The notes: generated from the sequence alone by a model not told the origin. A DNA stretch of 21,789 bases from Bacteroidales bacterium (GCA_035353855.1 DAOQAK010000064.1:1-21789); one strand, 5' to 3'; counted from the first letter of the stretch, positions 6,826 through 14,642 are shown. A program made the numbers and translations.

Positions 6826-9096
6826 TTGAAAAAATCATATAAAGTTGTAGTTAAAGGATTGGTGCAGGGTGTAGGGTTTCGTCCATTTGTTTTTCGTATT
6901 GCAAAACGATCGGGTTTGAACGGAAATGTTGAGAACAGAAATGATGGAGTAATAATAAATATAGAAGGAACACAGAAAGAAATAGATGAATTCCTGAAAT
7001 TATTAAAAATCGAAGCGCCTCCTGCATCCAATATTGAATCGGTAACAGTTGAGCTGACCGAAATAAAAGATTATACCAATTTCGAAATTGTAAAAAGTAA
7101 AAATACTTCGGATGAAATAACTGAAGTCAGTCCTGATATTTCTGTTTGTGATGATTGCCTTAAAGATTTGAAAAACCAGGAGCATCGTATCCATTATCCG
7201 TTCATCAACTGCACGAATTGTGGTCCGCGCTTTACCATTATAAAGGATTTGCCATACGACCGCGATAAAACAACAATGAAAGATTTTATGATGTGTTCAA
7301 CATGTCATCATGAATATACCGATGTGCTGGACCGCAGATTCCATGCACAACCTGTAGCTTGCAATAATTGCGGACCGGTTTATGAAATGCATGTAAAAGG
7401 AAAGATAATTTCTGAATTCGAAATGATATTAAAAACAGCAGCAGCCGTAATTGATAACGGACTGGTGCTGGCAATGAAAGGACTGGGTGGCTTTCACATT
7501 GCCTGCGATGCTTTGAATGCGGAAGCCGTAAAGCGTCTCCGTAAATTAAAAAACAGGGAAAGCAAGCCCTTTGCCTTGATGTGCAGGGATGTTGATGCAC
7601 TCGGAAAATATGTGGAGATTTCAGAAGTGGAAAAAAAATCGTTGACATCGTGGCGCAAACCTATTGTTATATTAAAAGAAAAATCACCATTAAAAATTCC
7701 TGATTCAGTTAGTAATGGACTCGGAACAGTAGGAGTGATGCTGCCATACATGCCTTTTCATTATTTGCTTTTTGAAAAATTGAAAACGGATTTAATGGTT
7801 CTGACCAGCGGGAATATTTCTGATGAGCCCATTATTATTGATAATGCGCAAGCAGAAAAAAAATTATCAAAAATTTCGGATGCACTTTTAATATACAATC
7901 GTGATATTTATAACCGTACCGATGATTCCCTGATTTTTATAGCAAATGAAAAAGAACGAATCATAAGGCGTTCGCGTGGGTATGTTCCGAATCCGGTTAA
8001 TCTTGCTTTTAATGCCGAAGGGATTTTTGCTGCCGGCGCTGAACTGAAAAATTGTTTTTGTGTTGGCAAAGGAAAACAAGCGATCATCAGTCAGCATATT
8101 GGTGATTTAAAAAATTTGGAAACGTATGAATTTTATAAGGAAACGGTAAATCAGTTTAAAAAACTTTTCAGGATAAACCCGGTACTTGCTGTTGGCGATA
8201 TGCATCCCGATTACCTTTCCACGCGTTTTGTAAATGAAATGAATGTTCCGAAAATCTTTGTTCAGCATCATCACGCGCATGTGGCATCGTGCATGGCTGA
8301 GCATCATCTTGATGAAAAGGTCATAGGTGTTAGTTTTGACGGAACAGGTTATGGCGATGACAGAAATATCTGGGGTGGTGAATTTTTTATATGCGACCTG
8401 GATAATTATGAACGCATTTCGCATTTTGAATATATGCCCATTCCAGGTGGGGATAAGGTTTCGGAAGAACCATGGCGAATGGCAATTTCCTATTTGTATA
8501 AATTTTATGGAAAAGAATTTTTAAAATTCAATTTGCCATTTTTAAAAAATATTTCTTCTGAAAAAATAAATCTTTTAATTCAGGCGATAGATAAAAAATT
8601 AAACTGTCCGTTGACTTCCAGCGCCGGAAGATTATTTGATGCGGTTGCCGCAATTTCAAACATTTGTACAGCAAATGGTTTTGAAGCTGAAGCTCCCATG
8701 CGACTGGAATCGGCAATCAACAAGGTTTGTAAAGAAAAATATAAATATACTTTTAATGGAACTATTTCTTTTGAACAGACAATAAAAGGTATAGTTGATG
8801 ATATAATTAATTCAGTTGAACCTTCGGTTATTTCTGCGAAATTCCATAATGCAATAATTTCAGTAATTTTGGATGTTGTAAATTCAGTAAAAGAAAAATA
8901 TAATTTAAATAAAGTTGTTTTATCGGGAGGCGTTTTTCAGAACAGGTATTTGATTGAAAATACAGAACGTTTACTGAAGGAAAATAAATTTGAAGTTTAT
9001 ACGCATAGCAAAGTGCCATCGAATGATGGTGGTGTAGCGCTTGGACAGTTGGCTGTGGCAGCGAAGAGGCGAAGCTTAATTAGTAGTAAGTCGTAA
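6826..9096 (+). CDS. hypF: HypF carbamoyltransferase, [NiFe] hydrogenase maturation
   Basis: HypF makes the carbamoyl group, from carbamoyl phosphate, that HypE converts into the cyanide ligands of the NiFe site. The 756-aa length is normal. Domains in order: N-terminal acylphosphatase (VQGVGFRPF, R19); zinc fingers with CxxC pairs at 108/111, 129/132, 157/160 and 179/182; a YrdC-like nucleotide-binding domain (about 200-380); and a Kae1-like carbamoyltransferase domain with HHHAHVASCMAEH (near 480), SFDGTGYGDDRNIWGGEF and LSGGVFQNRYL. The start is TTG at 6826. No in-frame ATG lies upstream, and the acylphosphatase signature begins right after it, which supports this choice. It is divergent from hdrC, placing maturation beside the enzyme it serves. 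Confidence 0.97.
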   Translation: MKKSYKVVVKGLVQGVGFRPFVFRIAKRSGLNGNVENRNDGVIINIEGTQKEIDEFLKLLKIEAPPASNIESVTVELTEIKDYTNFEIVKSKNTSDEITEVSPDISVCDDCLKDLKNQEHRIHYPFINCTNCGPRFTIIKDLPYDRDKTTMKDFMMCSTCHHEYTDVLDRRFHAQPVACNNCGPVYEMHVKGKIISEFEMILKTAAAVIDNGLVLAMKGLGGFHIACDALNAEAVKRLRKLKNRESKPFALMCRDVDALGKYVEISEVEKKSLTSWRKPIVILKEKSPLKIPDSVSNGLGTVGVMLPYMPFHYLLFEKLKTDLMVLTSGNISDEPIIIDNAQAEKKLSKISDALLIYNRDIYNRTDDSLIFIANEKERIIRRSRGYVPNPVNLAFNAEGIFAAGAELKNCFCVGKGKQAIISQHIGDLKNLETYEFYKETVNQFKKLFRINPVLAVGDMHPDYLSTRFVNEMNVPKIFVQHHHAHVASCMAEHHLDEKVIGVSFDGTGYGDDRNIWGGEFFICDLDNYERISHFEYMPIPGGDKVSEEPWRMAISYLYKFYGKEFLKFNLPFLKNISSEKINLLIQAIDKKLNCPLTSSAGRLFDAVAAISNICTANGFEAEAPMRLESAINKVCKEKYKYTFNGTISFEQTIKGIVDDIINSVEPSVISAKFHNAIISVILDVVNSVKEKYNLNKVVLSGGVFQNRYLIENTERLLKENKFEVYTHSKVPSNDGGVALGQLAVAAKRRSLISSKS

Positions 9097-9488
9097 GACA
9101 CAAGTGGCAAGTAAAATGAAACGGGGAATGGATGAAACGGGGAATGGGCGAAATGGGGAATGGAGGAAATTGGGAATTGGCGAAGGATTTACAATAAATA
9201 ACTTAATGACAGCATAGAGGTGTAGCAATTAAACAATAAATAAATTCATAAATCATAAATCAAAAATCGTAATTCGTAAGACACAAGTGGCAAGTAAAAT
9301 GAAATGGGGAATGGGTGAAACGGGGAATGGGTGAAACGGGGAATGGATGAAACGGGGAATGGGCGAAATGGGGAATGGGGAAAATTGGGAATTGGCGAAG
9401 GATTTACAATAAATAACTTAATGATAGCATAGAGGTGTAGCAATTAAACAATAAATAAATTCATAAATCATAAATCAAAAATCGTAAT
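9091..9488. repeat. Tandem duplication (183 and 215 bp) with an internal 16-bp minisatellite
   Basis: The hypF-hypC gap has no gene but contains two successive copies of one block, 9091-9273 (its first bases include the hypF stop) and 9274-9488. A partial third start (TCGTAA) follows at 9489. Each block begins TCGTAAGACACAAGTGGCAA and contains tandem 16-bp units of consensus TGAAACGGGGAATGGG: four units at 9117-9180 in the first copy and six at 9300-9395 in the second. The two extra units explain exactly the 32-bp length difference. The block ends are otherwise nearly identical, so the duplication is recent or homogenised. The minus-strand open frame across the units is a by-product of the repeat. 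Confidence 0.93.
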
Positions 9489-9493
9489 TCGTA

Positions 9494-9514
9494 AATCTAA
9501 AATCTAAAATCTAA
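9494..9514 (+). repeat. Three 7-bp direct repeats just upstream of hypC
   Basis: AATCTAA is repeated three times head to tail, followed by AATATAT and then the hypC ATG at 9522. It is a short AT-rich repeat tract in the leader. It could modulate expression by slippage, but no promoter box is visible in it. Confidence 0.7.
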
Positions 9515-9521
9515 AATATAT

Positions 9522-9749
9522 ATGTGTTTAAGTATTCCTGCAGAAATAGTATCGATAGATGGAGAAATGGCAAAGGTTTCTATTGGAGGAACTTTTGTTA
9601 ATGCAAGTCTTCAGTTATTGGAGAACCCTAAAGTAGGGGAGTTTATTTTATTACATTCCGGTTTTGCCATTGAAAAACTAAGTCCGGAAGAAGCCGAAGA
9701 AACGTTAAAATTATTTAAAGAACTTGGAGAATTAGATAATCAATTATAA
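9522..9749 (+). CDS. hypC: HypC/HupF-family [NiFe] hydrogenase maturation chaperone
   Basis: This 75-aa chaperone works with HypD to assemble the Fe(CN)2CO unit and deliver it to the large subunit. It starts with the diagnostic MCLSIPAEIV; Cys2 is the essential Fe-binding residue after removal of Met. The OB-fold-like beta segment ends in LLHSGFAIEKLSPEEAEETL, typical of the family. The length is normal. No Shine-Dalgarno is visible. It lies between hypF and hypD on the same strand, separated by repeat-filled gaps (425 and 120 bp) that are long for an operon. Confidence 0.96.
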   Translation: MCLSIPAEIVSIDGEMAKVSIGGTFVNASLQLLENPKVGEFILLHSGFAIEKLSPEEAEETLKLFKELGELDNQL

Positions 9750-9756
9750 AATAATA

Positions 9757-9848
9757 GAACACGAATATAACGGATTGAACGGATTTTCACAGATTATGAA
9801 TTCGTGATAATTCGTAACATTCGTGCTCGCCGCAGCGAATCCGTGTTC
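9757..9848. repeat. Imperfect palindromic intergenic repeat between hypC and hypD
   Basis: The ends GAACACG (9757-9763) and CGTGTTC (9842-9848) are inverted. The interior is built from related short words (ACGAAT, ATTCGTG, ATTCGTAA, GGATT), so the block can fold back on itself. It looks like a short dispersed palindrome of the type common between Bacteroidota genes. Whether it recurs in the genome cannot be seen here. Confidence 0.6.
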
Positions 9849-9869
9849 CAATTTAATACAAAAGAAAAA

Positions 9870-10976
9870 ATGAAATATATTGACGAATACCGCGATAAAA
9901 CAATAGTTTTCGATATTTTAGAAAAAATCAAAACGATTTCCAGAAAAGAAATTGCGCTGATGGAAGTGTGCGGCGGACATACTATGGCTATCCAAAAATT
10001 TGGAATACCATATATGCTGCCACATAATATTAAGCTGGTGTCAGGTCCCGGTTGTCCTGTTTGCGTGTCGAGCAAAAAGTTCATCGACCAGGCTATTGTT
10101 TATGCCCAAATGAAAGATGTTATTATTACCACCTTCGGCGATCTGATAAGAGTTCCGGGTTCGCAATCATCGCTCGAAAAAGAAAAAGCAAATGGCGCCG
10201 ATGTACGCATAGTCTATTCTCCGCTGATGGCTATAGAAACAGCAAAGCAGAATCCCGGCAAAAAAGTTATTTTCCTCGGTATCGGATTTGAAACCACTTC
10301 TCCTACAAGCGCTGCGGCTATTATGAATGCATACCGACAAAAGGTCGATAACTTTTTATTATTCAGTTCGCATAAAATTATGCCTCCCGCGATGGCTGCT
10401 CTTATTGATGAAGGCGTGAAGATAAACGGGTATATCTGTCCCGGGCATGTAAGCACTATTACCGGTTCACACATTTATGAACCTATAGCAGAAAAATATC
10501 ACCTCGGTTGTGTGGTTGCAGGATTTGAACCTGTGGATATTTTACAAACCATTTACATGCTGGTAAAACAATATGAAGAAGGCGAAGCCAAAGTAGAGAT
10601 ACAATATAAACGTGTTGTTAAACCCGAAGGAAATGTAAAAGCACAGCAGATCATGAATGATGTGTTCGAGCTGCGCGACGAATGGTGGCGTGGTCTTGGC
10701 GTAATTCCTCAAAGCGGGATGATGATACGCGAAAAATATAAAATACATGATGCGGAAGCCATGCTTCCTGTAACAGTTCCTGAACCCGAAGAACCTGCAG
10801 GTTGTATTTGCGGCGAAATATTGAAAGGATTAAAGAATCCGAAACAATGTAAATTGTTTGGAAAAGCCTGCACACCTTCCGATCCCATTGGTGCATGCAT
10901 GGTTTCAAGCGAAGGCTCATGCCAGGCGTATTATAAATATAACAGGATGATAAAAGTTGACAAGGCATTAGGCTAA
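9870..10976 (+). CDS. hypD: HypD, [NiFe] hydrogenase Fe(CN)2CO assembly scaffold
   Basis: HypD with HypC holds the iron while the CN and CO ligands are attached. From the ATG at 9870 it is 368 aa, the usual length. A further upstream ATG (9804) would add 22 residues encoded by the intergenic palindrome, so it is rejected. Conserved motifs are MEVCGGHTMAI (C34), GPGCPVCVS (C62, C65), GFETTSP, CPGHVSTI and GFEPVDIL. The C-terminal cysteine set CICG...CKLFGKAC...CMVSSEGSC supplies the 4Fe-4S cluster ligands. No hypE follows; the next gene is rlmF after a 194-bp gap, so the hyp set here is incomplete. Confidence 0.96.
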   Translation: MKYIDEYRDKTIVFDILEKIKTISRKEIALMEVCGGHTMAIQKFGIPYMLPHNIKLVSGPGCPVCVSSKKFIDQAIVYAQMKDVIITTFGDLIRVPGSQSSLEKEKANGADVRIVYSPLMAIETAKQNPGKKVIFLGIGFETTSPTSAAAIMNAYRQKVDNFLLFSSHKIMPPAMAALIDEGVKINGYICPGHVSTITGSHIYEPIAEKYHLGCVVAGFEPVDILQTIYMLVKQYEEGEAKVEIQYKRVVKPEGNVKAQQIMNDVFELRDEWWRGLGVIPQSGMMIREKYKIHDAEAMLPVTVPEPEEPAGCICGEILKGLKNPKQCKLFGKACTPSDPIGACMVSSEGSCQAYYKYNRMIKVDKALG

Positions 10977-11040
10977 GTCGTAAGTCTATAGACACAAGAC
11001 ATAAGTTGACAAGTGGATTAGAATGCTGAATGTTTTTGTG
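10977..11040 (+). repeat. Degenerate partial copy of the hypF-hypC repeat start
   Basis: Just after the hypD stop the sequence reads GTCGTAAGTC, then AGACACAAGAC, then GACAAGTGGA. These are the same words, with small insertions, that open the two large repeat copies at 9091 and 9274 (TCGTAAGACACAAGTGG). It looks like a decayed third site of the same dispersed family placed at a gene end. Confidence 0.45.
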
Positions 11041-11101
11041 TTTTTTTATTTCTGTTTAAAATTCATCTTTCCACTTTACTATGGAGTGTAATAAATATTT
11101 A

Positions 11102-11109
11102 TAGCTTTG
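11102..11109 (+). promoter_or_regulatory. Bacteroidota-type -7 box for rlmF
   Basis: TAGCTTTG is a perfect TAnnTTTG match, 61 nt before the rlmF ATG. A weak TTTA near 11075-11078 is about the right distance upstream for a -33 element. It supports independent transcription of rlmF from the hyp genes. Confidence 0.5.
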
Positions 11110-11170
11110 TGTATGAAGCTATTTAAGTTTTCCAGAATAAGTTGAAATAAATATTGAAAAATTAATTTTC

Positions 11171-12139
11171 ATGCTTCCCAAAAAGAAAGAACATCCTAAA
11201 GAAAAATCAAAATTGCATCCACGAAATAAACATCGTGAGCGCTACGATTTCAAACAACTTATTGAGAGTTGCCCTGAATTAGCCGCGTTTGTGAAGATGA
11301 ATATATACAATGATGAATCCATTGATTTTGCTGATCCGGATGCTGTGAAAATGCTGAACAAAACTTTGCTGAAGCATTATTATAATATCGATAATTGGAA
11401 TATCCCTGAAAATTATTTATGTCCGCCCATTCCCGGGCGAGCCGACTACATTCACTATATGGCCGATCTGTTATATAGCAGTAATTTTGGGAAAATGCCG
11501 GCAGGCAAAAAAATAAAATGCCTCGATGTTGGCGTTGGCGCTAATTGCGTTTATCCAATTATTGGAAACAAAGAATACGACTGGTCGTTCGTGGGTTCCG
11601 ACATTGATGCGGTTGCTGTTGAATCGGCAAAAAAAATAATTGAATCAAACCCGGTTTTAAAAAATAAAATCGAAATTCGTTTACAAAAAAATCTGAAAGA
11701 TATTTTTTATGGGATCATTCAGCAAGATGAATATTTTGATCTGACAGTTTGTAATCCTCCGTTTCATAAATCATTGATAGAAGCCAGCGAAGGAACTCTC
11801 CGCAAATTAAATAATCTGAATGATAAAAAAATCACAAAACCGGTTTTAAATTTTGGAGGCAAAAGCAATGAGTTATGGTGCAAAGGCGGTGAGGTAAAAT
11901 TTGTGAAGAACATGATTTATCAAAGCAAACAATTCGCAACTTCCTGTTTTTGGTTTTCTACTTTAATAGCAAAACAAACACATCTCAGCAGTGTTTATGA
12001 AGCGCTGAAAAAAGTTGAAGCTACAGAAGTGAAGACCATTCCAATGGGACAGGGAAATAAATCGAGCCGTATTGTTGCATGGACTTTCTTTACTCCGGAA
12101 CAAAAGAAAAATTGGGCGAATACAAGATGGAATAAGTAA
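11171..12139 (+). CDS. rlmF: 23S rRNA (adenine-N6)-methyltransferase RlmF
   Basis: This 322-aa SAM-dependent enzyme methylates N6 of the adenine equivalent to A1618 of E. coli 23S rRNA. The N-terminal basic region is typical (HPRNKHRERYDF, about 16-27), as is the conserved NYLCPPIPGRADYIHY (81-96). The Rossmann SAM motif is LDVGVGANCVYP (118-129), with an acidic SDID further on, and the catalytic NPPF tetrad is at 195-198 (VCNPPFHKS). The start is the first ATG after a good -7 box, with no Shine-Dalgarno. It has no link to hydrogen metabolism and marks the start of a housekeeping stretch. Confidence 0.95.
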   Translation: MLPKKKEHPKEKSKLHPRNKHRERYDFKQLIESCPELAAFVKMNIYNDESIDFADPDAVKMLNKTLLKHYYNIDNWNIPENYLCPPIPGRADYIHYMADLLYSSNFGKMPAGKKIKCLDVGVGANCVYPIIGNKEYDWSFVGSDIDAVAVESAKKIIESNPVLKNKIEIRLQKNLKDIFYGIIQQDEYFDLTVCNPPFHKSLIEASEGTLRKLNNLNDKKITKPVLNFGGKSNELWCKGGEVKFVKNMIYQSKQFATSCFWFSTLIAKQTHLSSVYEALKKVEATEVKTIPMGQGNKSSRIVAWTFFTPEQKKNWANTRWNK

Positions 12140-12212
12140 GTTAAATATTTTTTCAAGAGAATATTTTTATAAATCATACTTCAAAAATTGCAAATCGTAA
12201 ATTAATAAAACC

Positions 12213-12425
12213 ATGATAGAATTTGAATTAGGCGAACACGAATTCATCCCGTTAAACACATTGTTGAAACTGCTGAACTTTGTTCGTTCCGGTGGTGAAG
12301 CCAACCAGGTAATTGACGAAGGCTTTGTTAAAGTAAATGATGTTATAGAAAAACAAAAAAGAAAAAAACTTAGAGCAGGGGATAAGGTTAAGTTTCAGAA
12401 AAATGTTGTGCTAATTAAAGTGTAG
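12213..12425 (+). CDS. Small S4-domain RNA-binding protein (YbcJ-like)
   Basis: A 70-aa protein made almost wholly of one S4 fold: FIPLNTLLKLLNFVRSGGEA, then VIDEGFVKVNDVIEKQKRKKLRAGDKVKF. This is the classical S4 signature in which a helix pair precedes the V-NG/ND turn and a basic strand. The family (YbcJ/YaaA type) is small and thought to bind RNA or ribosomes; no specific target is known from the sequence. It starts 73 bp after rlmF, so the two may be co-transcribed. Confidence 0.88.
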   Translation: MIEFELGEHEFIPLNTLLKLLNFVRSGGEANQVIDEGFVKVNDVIEKQKRKKLRAGDKVKFQKNVVLIKV

Positions 12426-12626
12426 CAAGTTGTAAGACAAAAGTAATTTTAGATTTGATGATTTAAGAATTATATTTTTCTGTCTTCGCATTCGATGCGG
12501 CGAATTGGTGAAAATATTAATCTTTCAAATGAGTAGTTTTATAGTTTACTGTATAATGTTTTAAGTTGTTTGTCATGCTGAAGAATGAGGCATCCATAAT
12601 TCATTCTACCATTCAATTTTATAGAT

Positions 12627-12634
12627 TACCTTTG
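12627..12634 (+). promoter_or_regulatory. Bacteroidota-type -7 box for the helicase gene
   Basis: TACCTTTG is a perfect TAnnTTTG match 22 nt before the ATG at 12657, implying a short leader. No clear -33 box is seen. The rest of the 231-bp gap (12426-12656) holds no gene. A TGTCATGCTGAAGAATGAGG stretch near 12572 resembles a repeat word I associate with Bacteroidota intergenic DNA, but it cannot be verified here. Confidence 0.5.
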
Positions 12635-12656
12635 CAATTCATTAATAAGCATCACA

Positions 12657-13997
12657 ATGATCTTTGAAGATTTAAATTTAAATAAGCCTTTACTTCAAGC
12701 CCTGGATGATTTGGAATACACAAATCCTACACCCATACAGGAAAAAGTTTTTCCTTTAATCATGGATGGAAGGGATGTGTTGGGAATTGCTCAAACAGGC
12801 ACCGGTAAAACCTTTGCATACCTTCTTCCTATTTTAAGGCAGCTGAAATTTTCCGAACAGAAACATCCGCGAATATTGATTGTTGTGCCAACACGCGAAC
12901 TGGTATTGCAAGTGGTTGGTGAAATCAATAAATTGATAACATACATGAGTGTACGTGTTGGCGGGGTGTACGGGGGAACAAATATCAATACACAAAAACA
13001 AATTGTATACAATGGCTTGGATATACTGGTTGCTACACCGGGGCGATTGATAGACCTTGCTTTATGCGGAACATTGCGTTTAAGTTTCATTCAGAAATTT
13101 GTTATTGATGAAGCAGAAGAAATGTTCAACATGGGTTTTCGCACACAATTAAAAAATGTGATTGACCTGTTGCCTCCCAAAAGGCAAAACCTTTTATTTT
13201 CAGCAACGATGATGAAAGATATTGAAAATATTATTTCAGACTTTTTCATTACTCCGCAAAAAATTGAAATTGCAGCACATGGTGCACCACTGGAACAAAT
13301 TTCGCAGGTTGCTTATTATGTGCCGAATTATTACACGAAAGCAAACTTGTTAGAAAACCTGGTTTTAAAGAATGACGAATTAAATAAGGTACTGGTTTTT
13401 TGTGAATCCCGGAAATTGGCTGACCGCTTGTTCGACCAGATGAAAGAAAAATTTCCTGATCAATTAGGTGTGATACATTCCAATAAATCTCAGAATTTCA
13501 GAATAAATTCTTTAAAGCAATTTCAGGATGGAAATTACAGGGTGCTTATCGCTACTGATATTGCAGCAAGGGGTTTGGATATTTCTGATGTTTCACATGT
13601 GATCAATTTCGATACTCCAAAAATTCCTGTAGATTATATTCATCGCATTGGAAGAACCGGAAGAGCTGATAAAACAGGGGTTGCCATTACATTCATAAAT
13701 GAAGCGGAACGGATTTTTCAAATTGAAATTGAAGGATTGATGAAGAAACCCATTCCTATCGAACCGCTTCCTGAAGATGTAATTATTTCAAAAATATTTA
13801 CTGATGAAGAATTACCGCCGAAAACGAATAAGAACTATTTAAAAAATTCTACGCTTAAAAGTTCAGGTGGTGCTTTTCATGAGAAATTGGAAAAAAATAA
13901 AAAAGTAAATCTTGGTGGATCATACAAAAGAAATCTCCGGCTTAAATATAAAAAACCTAAAAGCCTTCATAATAATAAGAAAAGAGAGAAAAAGTAA
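12657..13997 (+). CDS. DEAD-box-family ATP-dependent RNA helicase with DEAE motif II
   Basis: A 446-aa RNA helicase with a full motif set: Q motif NPTPIQEK (23-30), motif I QTGTGKT (46-52), Ia PTREL (78-82), Ib TPGRLID (127-133), motif II, SAT (182-184), ATDIAARGLDI and HRIGRTGR. Motif II reads DEAE (151-154) instead of DEAD. The last Asp-to-Glu change is conservative, and all other motifs are intact. A basic tail (about 395-446, lysine-rich) likely binds RNA, as in RhlE/CshA-like proteins. Its exact cellular role cannot be set from sequence. It has its own -7 box and is followed by a palindrome rather than an obvious terminator. Confidence 0.92.
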   Translation: MIFEDLNLNKPLLQALDDLEYTNPTPIQEKVFPLIMDGRDVLGIAQTGTGKTFAYLLPILRQLKFSEQKHPRILIVVPTRELVLQVVGEINKLITYMSVRVGGVYGGTNINTQKQIVYNGLDILVATPGRLIDLALCGTLRLSFIQKFVIDEAEEMFNMGFRTQLKNVIDLLPPKRQNLLFSATMMKDIENIISDFFITPQKIEIAAHGAPLEQISQVAYYVPNYYTKANLLENLVLKNDELNKVLVFCESRKLADRLFDQMKEKFPDQLGVIHSNKSQNFRINSLKQFQDGNYRVLIATDIAARGLDISDVSHVINFDTPKIPVDYIHRIGRTGRADKTGVAITFINEAERIFQIEIEGLMKKPIPIEPLPEDVIISKIFTDEELPPKTNKNYLKNSTLKSSGGAFHEKLEKNKKVNLGGSYKRNLRLKYKKPKSLHNNKKREKK

Positions 13998-14020
13998 ATA
14001 AATAATTTTACATACAATGA

Positions 14021-14048
14021 TTTTCAACGCCATTTATGGCGTTGAAAA
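14021..14048. repeat. Perfect 12-bp-stem palindrome after the helicase gene (REP-like)
   Basis: TTTTCAACGCCA (14021-14032) and TGGCGTTGAAAA (14037-14048) form a perfect stem with a TTTA loop, 23 bp after the helicase stop. An A-rich run follows on the plus strand, so it is not a good intrinsic terminator. It is the left outer palindrome of the RAYT unit described below, and its core (CGCCA-TTTA-TGGCG) has the same plan as the right palindrome. Confidence 0.85.
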
Positions 14049-14065
14049 AAAAGAAAAAGAAAACA

Positions 14066-14080
14066 GGCTTTAGCCCAAAC
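14066..14080 (+). repeat. Left inverted repeat of the decayed RAYT unit
   Basis: GGCTTTAGCCCAAAC is the exact reverse complement of 14269-14283. It contains a small palindrome (GGCT-TT-AGCC) of its own and lies 12 bp before the ATG of the transposase remnant. Similarity continues outward for a few bases (GAAAA, with small differences). Confidence 0.9.
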
Positions 14081-14092
14081 ATATAAAATAAA

Positions 14093-14262
14093 ATGTCATT
14101 CATAAAAGTTTACGTGCATTACGAATGGTCAACAAAGAACAGGGAATTATTATTATCTGCAGATATATGGCTAATCAGGAAGAGCATCATAAAAAGATTA
14201 CATTTCAAAAGGAATATGATAAAATTATTAGACGGTATGGATTTGATATTGTTAAACATTAA
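14093..14262 (+). pseudogene. Remnant of a REP-associated tyrosine transposase (RAYT, Y1_Tnp family)
   Basis: The first 20 or so codons read MSFIKVYVHYEWSTKNRELL, the usual N-terminus of RAYT/IS200-like transposases. From 14164 the typical C-terminus appears in another frame (shifted by +2): YMANQEEHHKKITFQKEYD, then IIRRYGFDIVKH and a stop at 14260-14262. YMANQ is the catalytic YxxxQ motif. The middle, including the HUH metal-binding site, is missing; roughly 100 codons are lost compared with intact family members (about 140-180 aa). An internal deletion therefore joined the two ends out of frame and left a non-functional gene. The open frame that runs on to 14317 is an artefact of the fusion. 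Confidence 0.88.
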
Positions 14263-14268
14263 TTCTTG

Positions 14269-14283
14269 GTTTGGGCTAAAGCC
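14269..14283 (-). repeat. Right inverted repeat of the decayed RAYT unit
   Basis: GTTTGGGCTAAAGCC on the plus strand is a perfect 15-bp reverse complement of 14066-14080. It starts 6 bp after the stop of the transposase remnant. Confidence 0.9.
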
Positions 14284-14306
14284 CTTTTCTTTTCGTTTTA
14301 TTTTGA

Positions 14307-14326
14307 GCACGACATAAATGTCGTGC
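14307..14326. repeat. Right outer palindrome of the RAYT unit
   Basis: GCACGACAT (14307-14315), AA, ATGTCGTGC (14318-14326): a perfect 9-bp inverted repeat. Its arrangement (about 24 bp outside the right inner inverted repeat) mirrors the palindrome at 14021-14048 on the left side. Confidence 0.85.
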
Positions 14327-14399
14327 CTAATGATGTTAAAATAGAACAACTGCATAAAATGAATAAATAAGATAGAAAGTTGGAAAGCATGTAAGTGTT

Positions 14400-14642
14400 A
14401 TGGATAACGAAGCATTGATAAAACTGGTAAGCATGAAAATGCCTTATGGAAAATACAAAGGTTGGACTTTATGTAATTTACCGGAACCTTATTTAGTATG
14501 GTATCATGCAAAAGGTTTTCCTGAAGGAAAATTAGGAATGCTTCTGCATACTATGTATGAAATAAAACTGAATGGTCTGGAATATTTGTTGGAACCGTTT
14601 AAAAACCGCAACTATCAAGGCGTACGAACAATAAACAAATAA
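14400..14642 (+). CDS. DUF3820 family protein
   Basis: This 80-aa protein matches the DUF3820 family (also named putative quorum-sensing-regulated virulence factor). Characteristic blocks are MPYGKYKGWTLCNLPEPYLVWYHAKGFP (about 14-41) and GKLGMLLHTMYEIKLNGLEYLLEP. The GKYKG segment resembles one seen in some exonuclease-associated domains. The function is not established, and the family name should not be taken as evidence of virulence. It stands alone after the transposon remnant and converges with hydE. Confidence 0.87.
   Translation: MDNEALIKLVSMKMPYGKYKGWTLCNLPEPYLVWYHAKGFPEGKLGMLLHTMYEIKLNGLEYLLEPFKNRNYQGVRTINK

Noticed and set aside
9246..9443. Minus-strand open frame with repeated HSPFxPFP-like units, like a proline-rich repeat protein
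   Set aside because: It is a translation of the 16-bp minisatellite and its flanks. It has no start signal, no conserved domain, and lies across a repeat boundary.
9091..9488. CRISPR array
   Set aside because: The units are short (16 bp), contiguous and without unique spacers, and no cas genes are present.
9804..9869. Longer HypD with 22 extra N-terminal residues
   Set aside because: The extra codons come from the intergenic palindrome. The ATG at 9870 gives the normal family length and start.
14021..14048. Rho-independent terminator of the helicase gene
   Set aside because: The stem is strong but is followed by A's, not U's, on the plus strand, and it fits better as the outer palindrome of the RAYT unit.
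14093..14317. Intact 74-aa hypothetical gene
   Set aside because: Only the first 20 or so residues match a family (RAYT transposases). The remaining codons are the family C-terminus read in the wrong frame, so it is a pseudogene ending at 14262.
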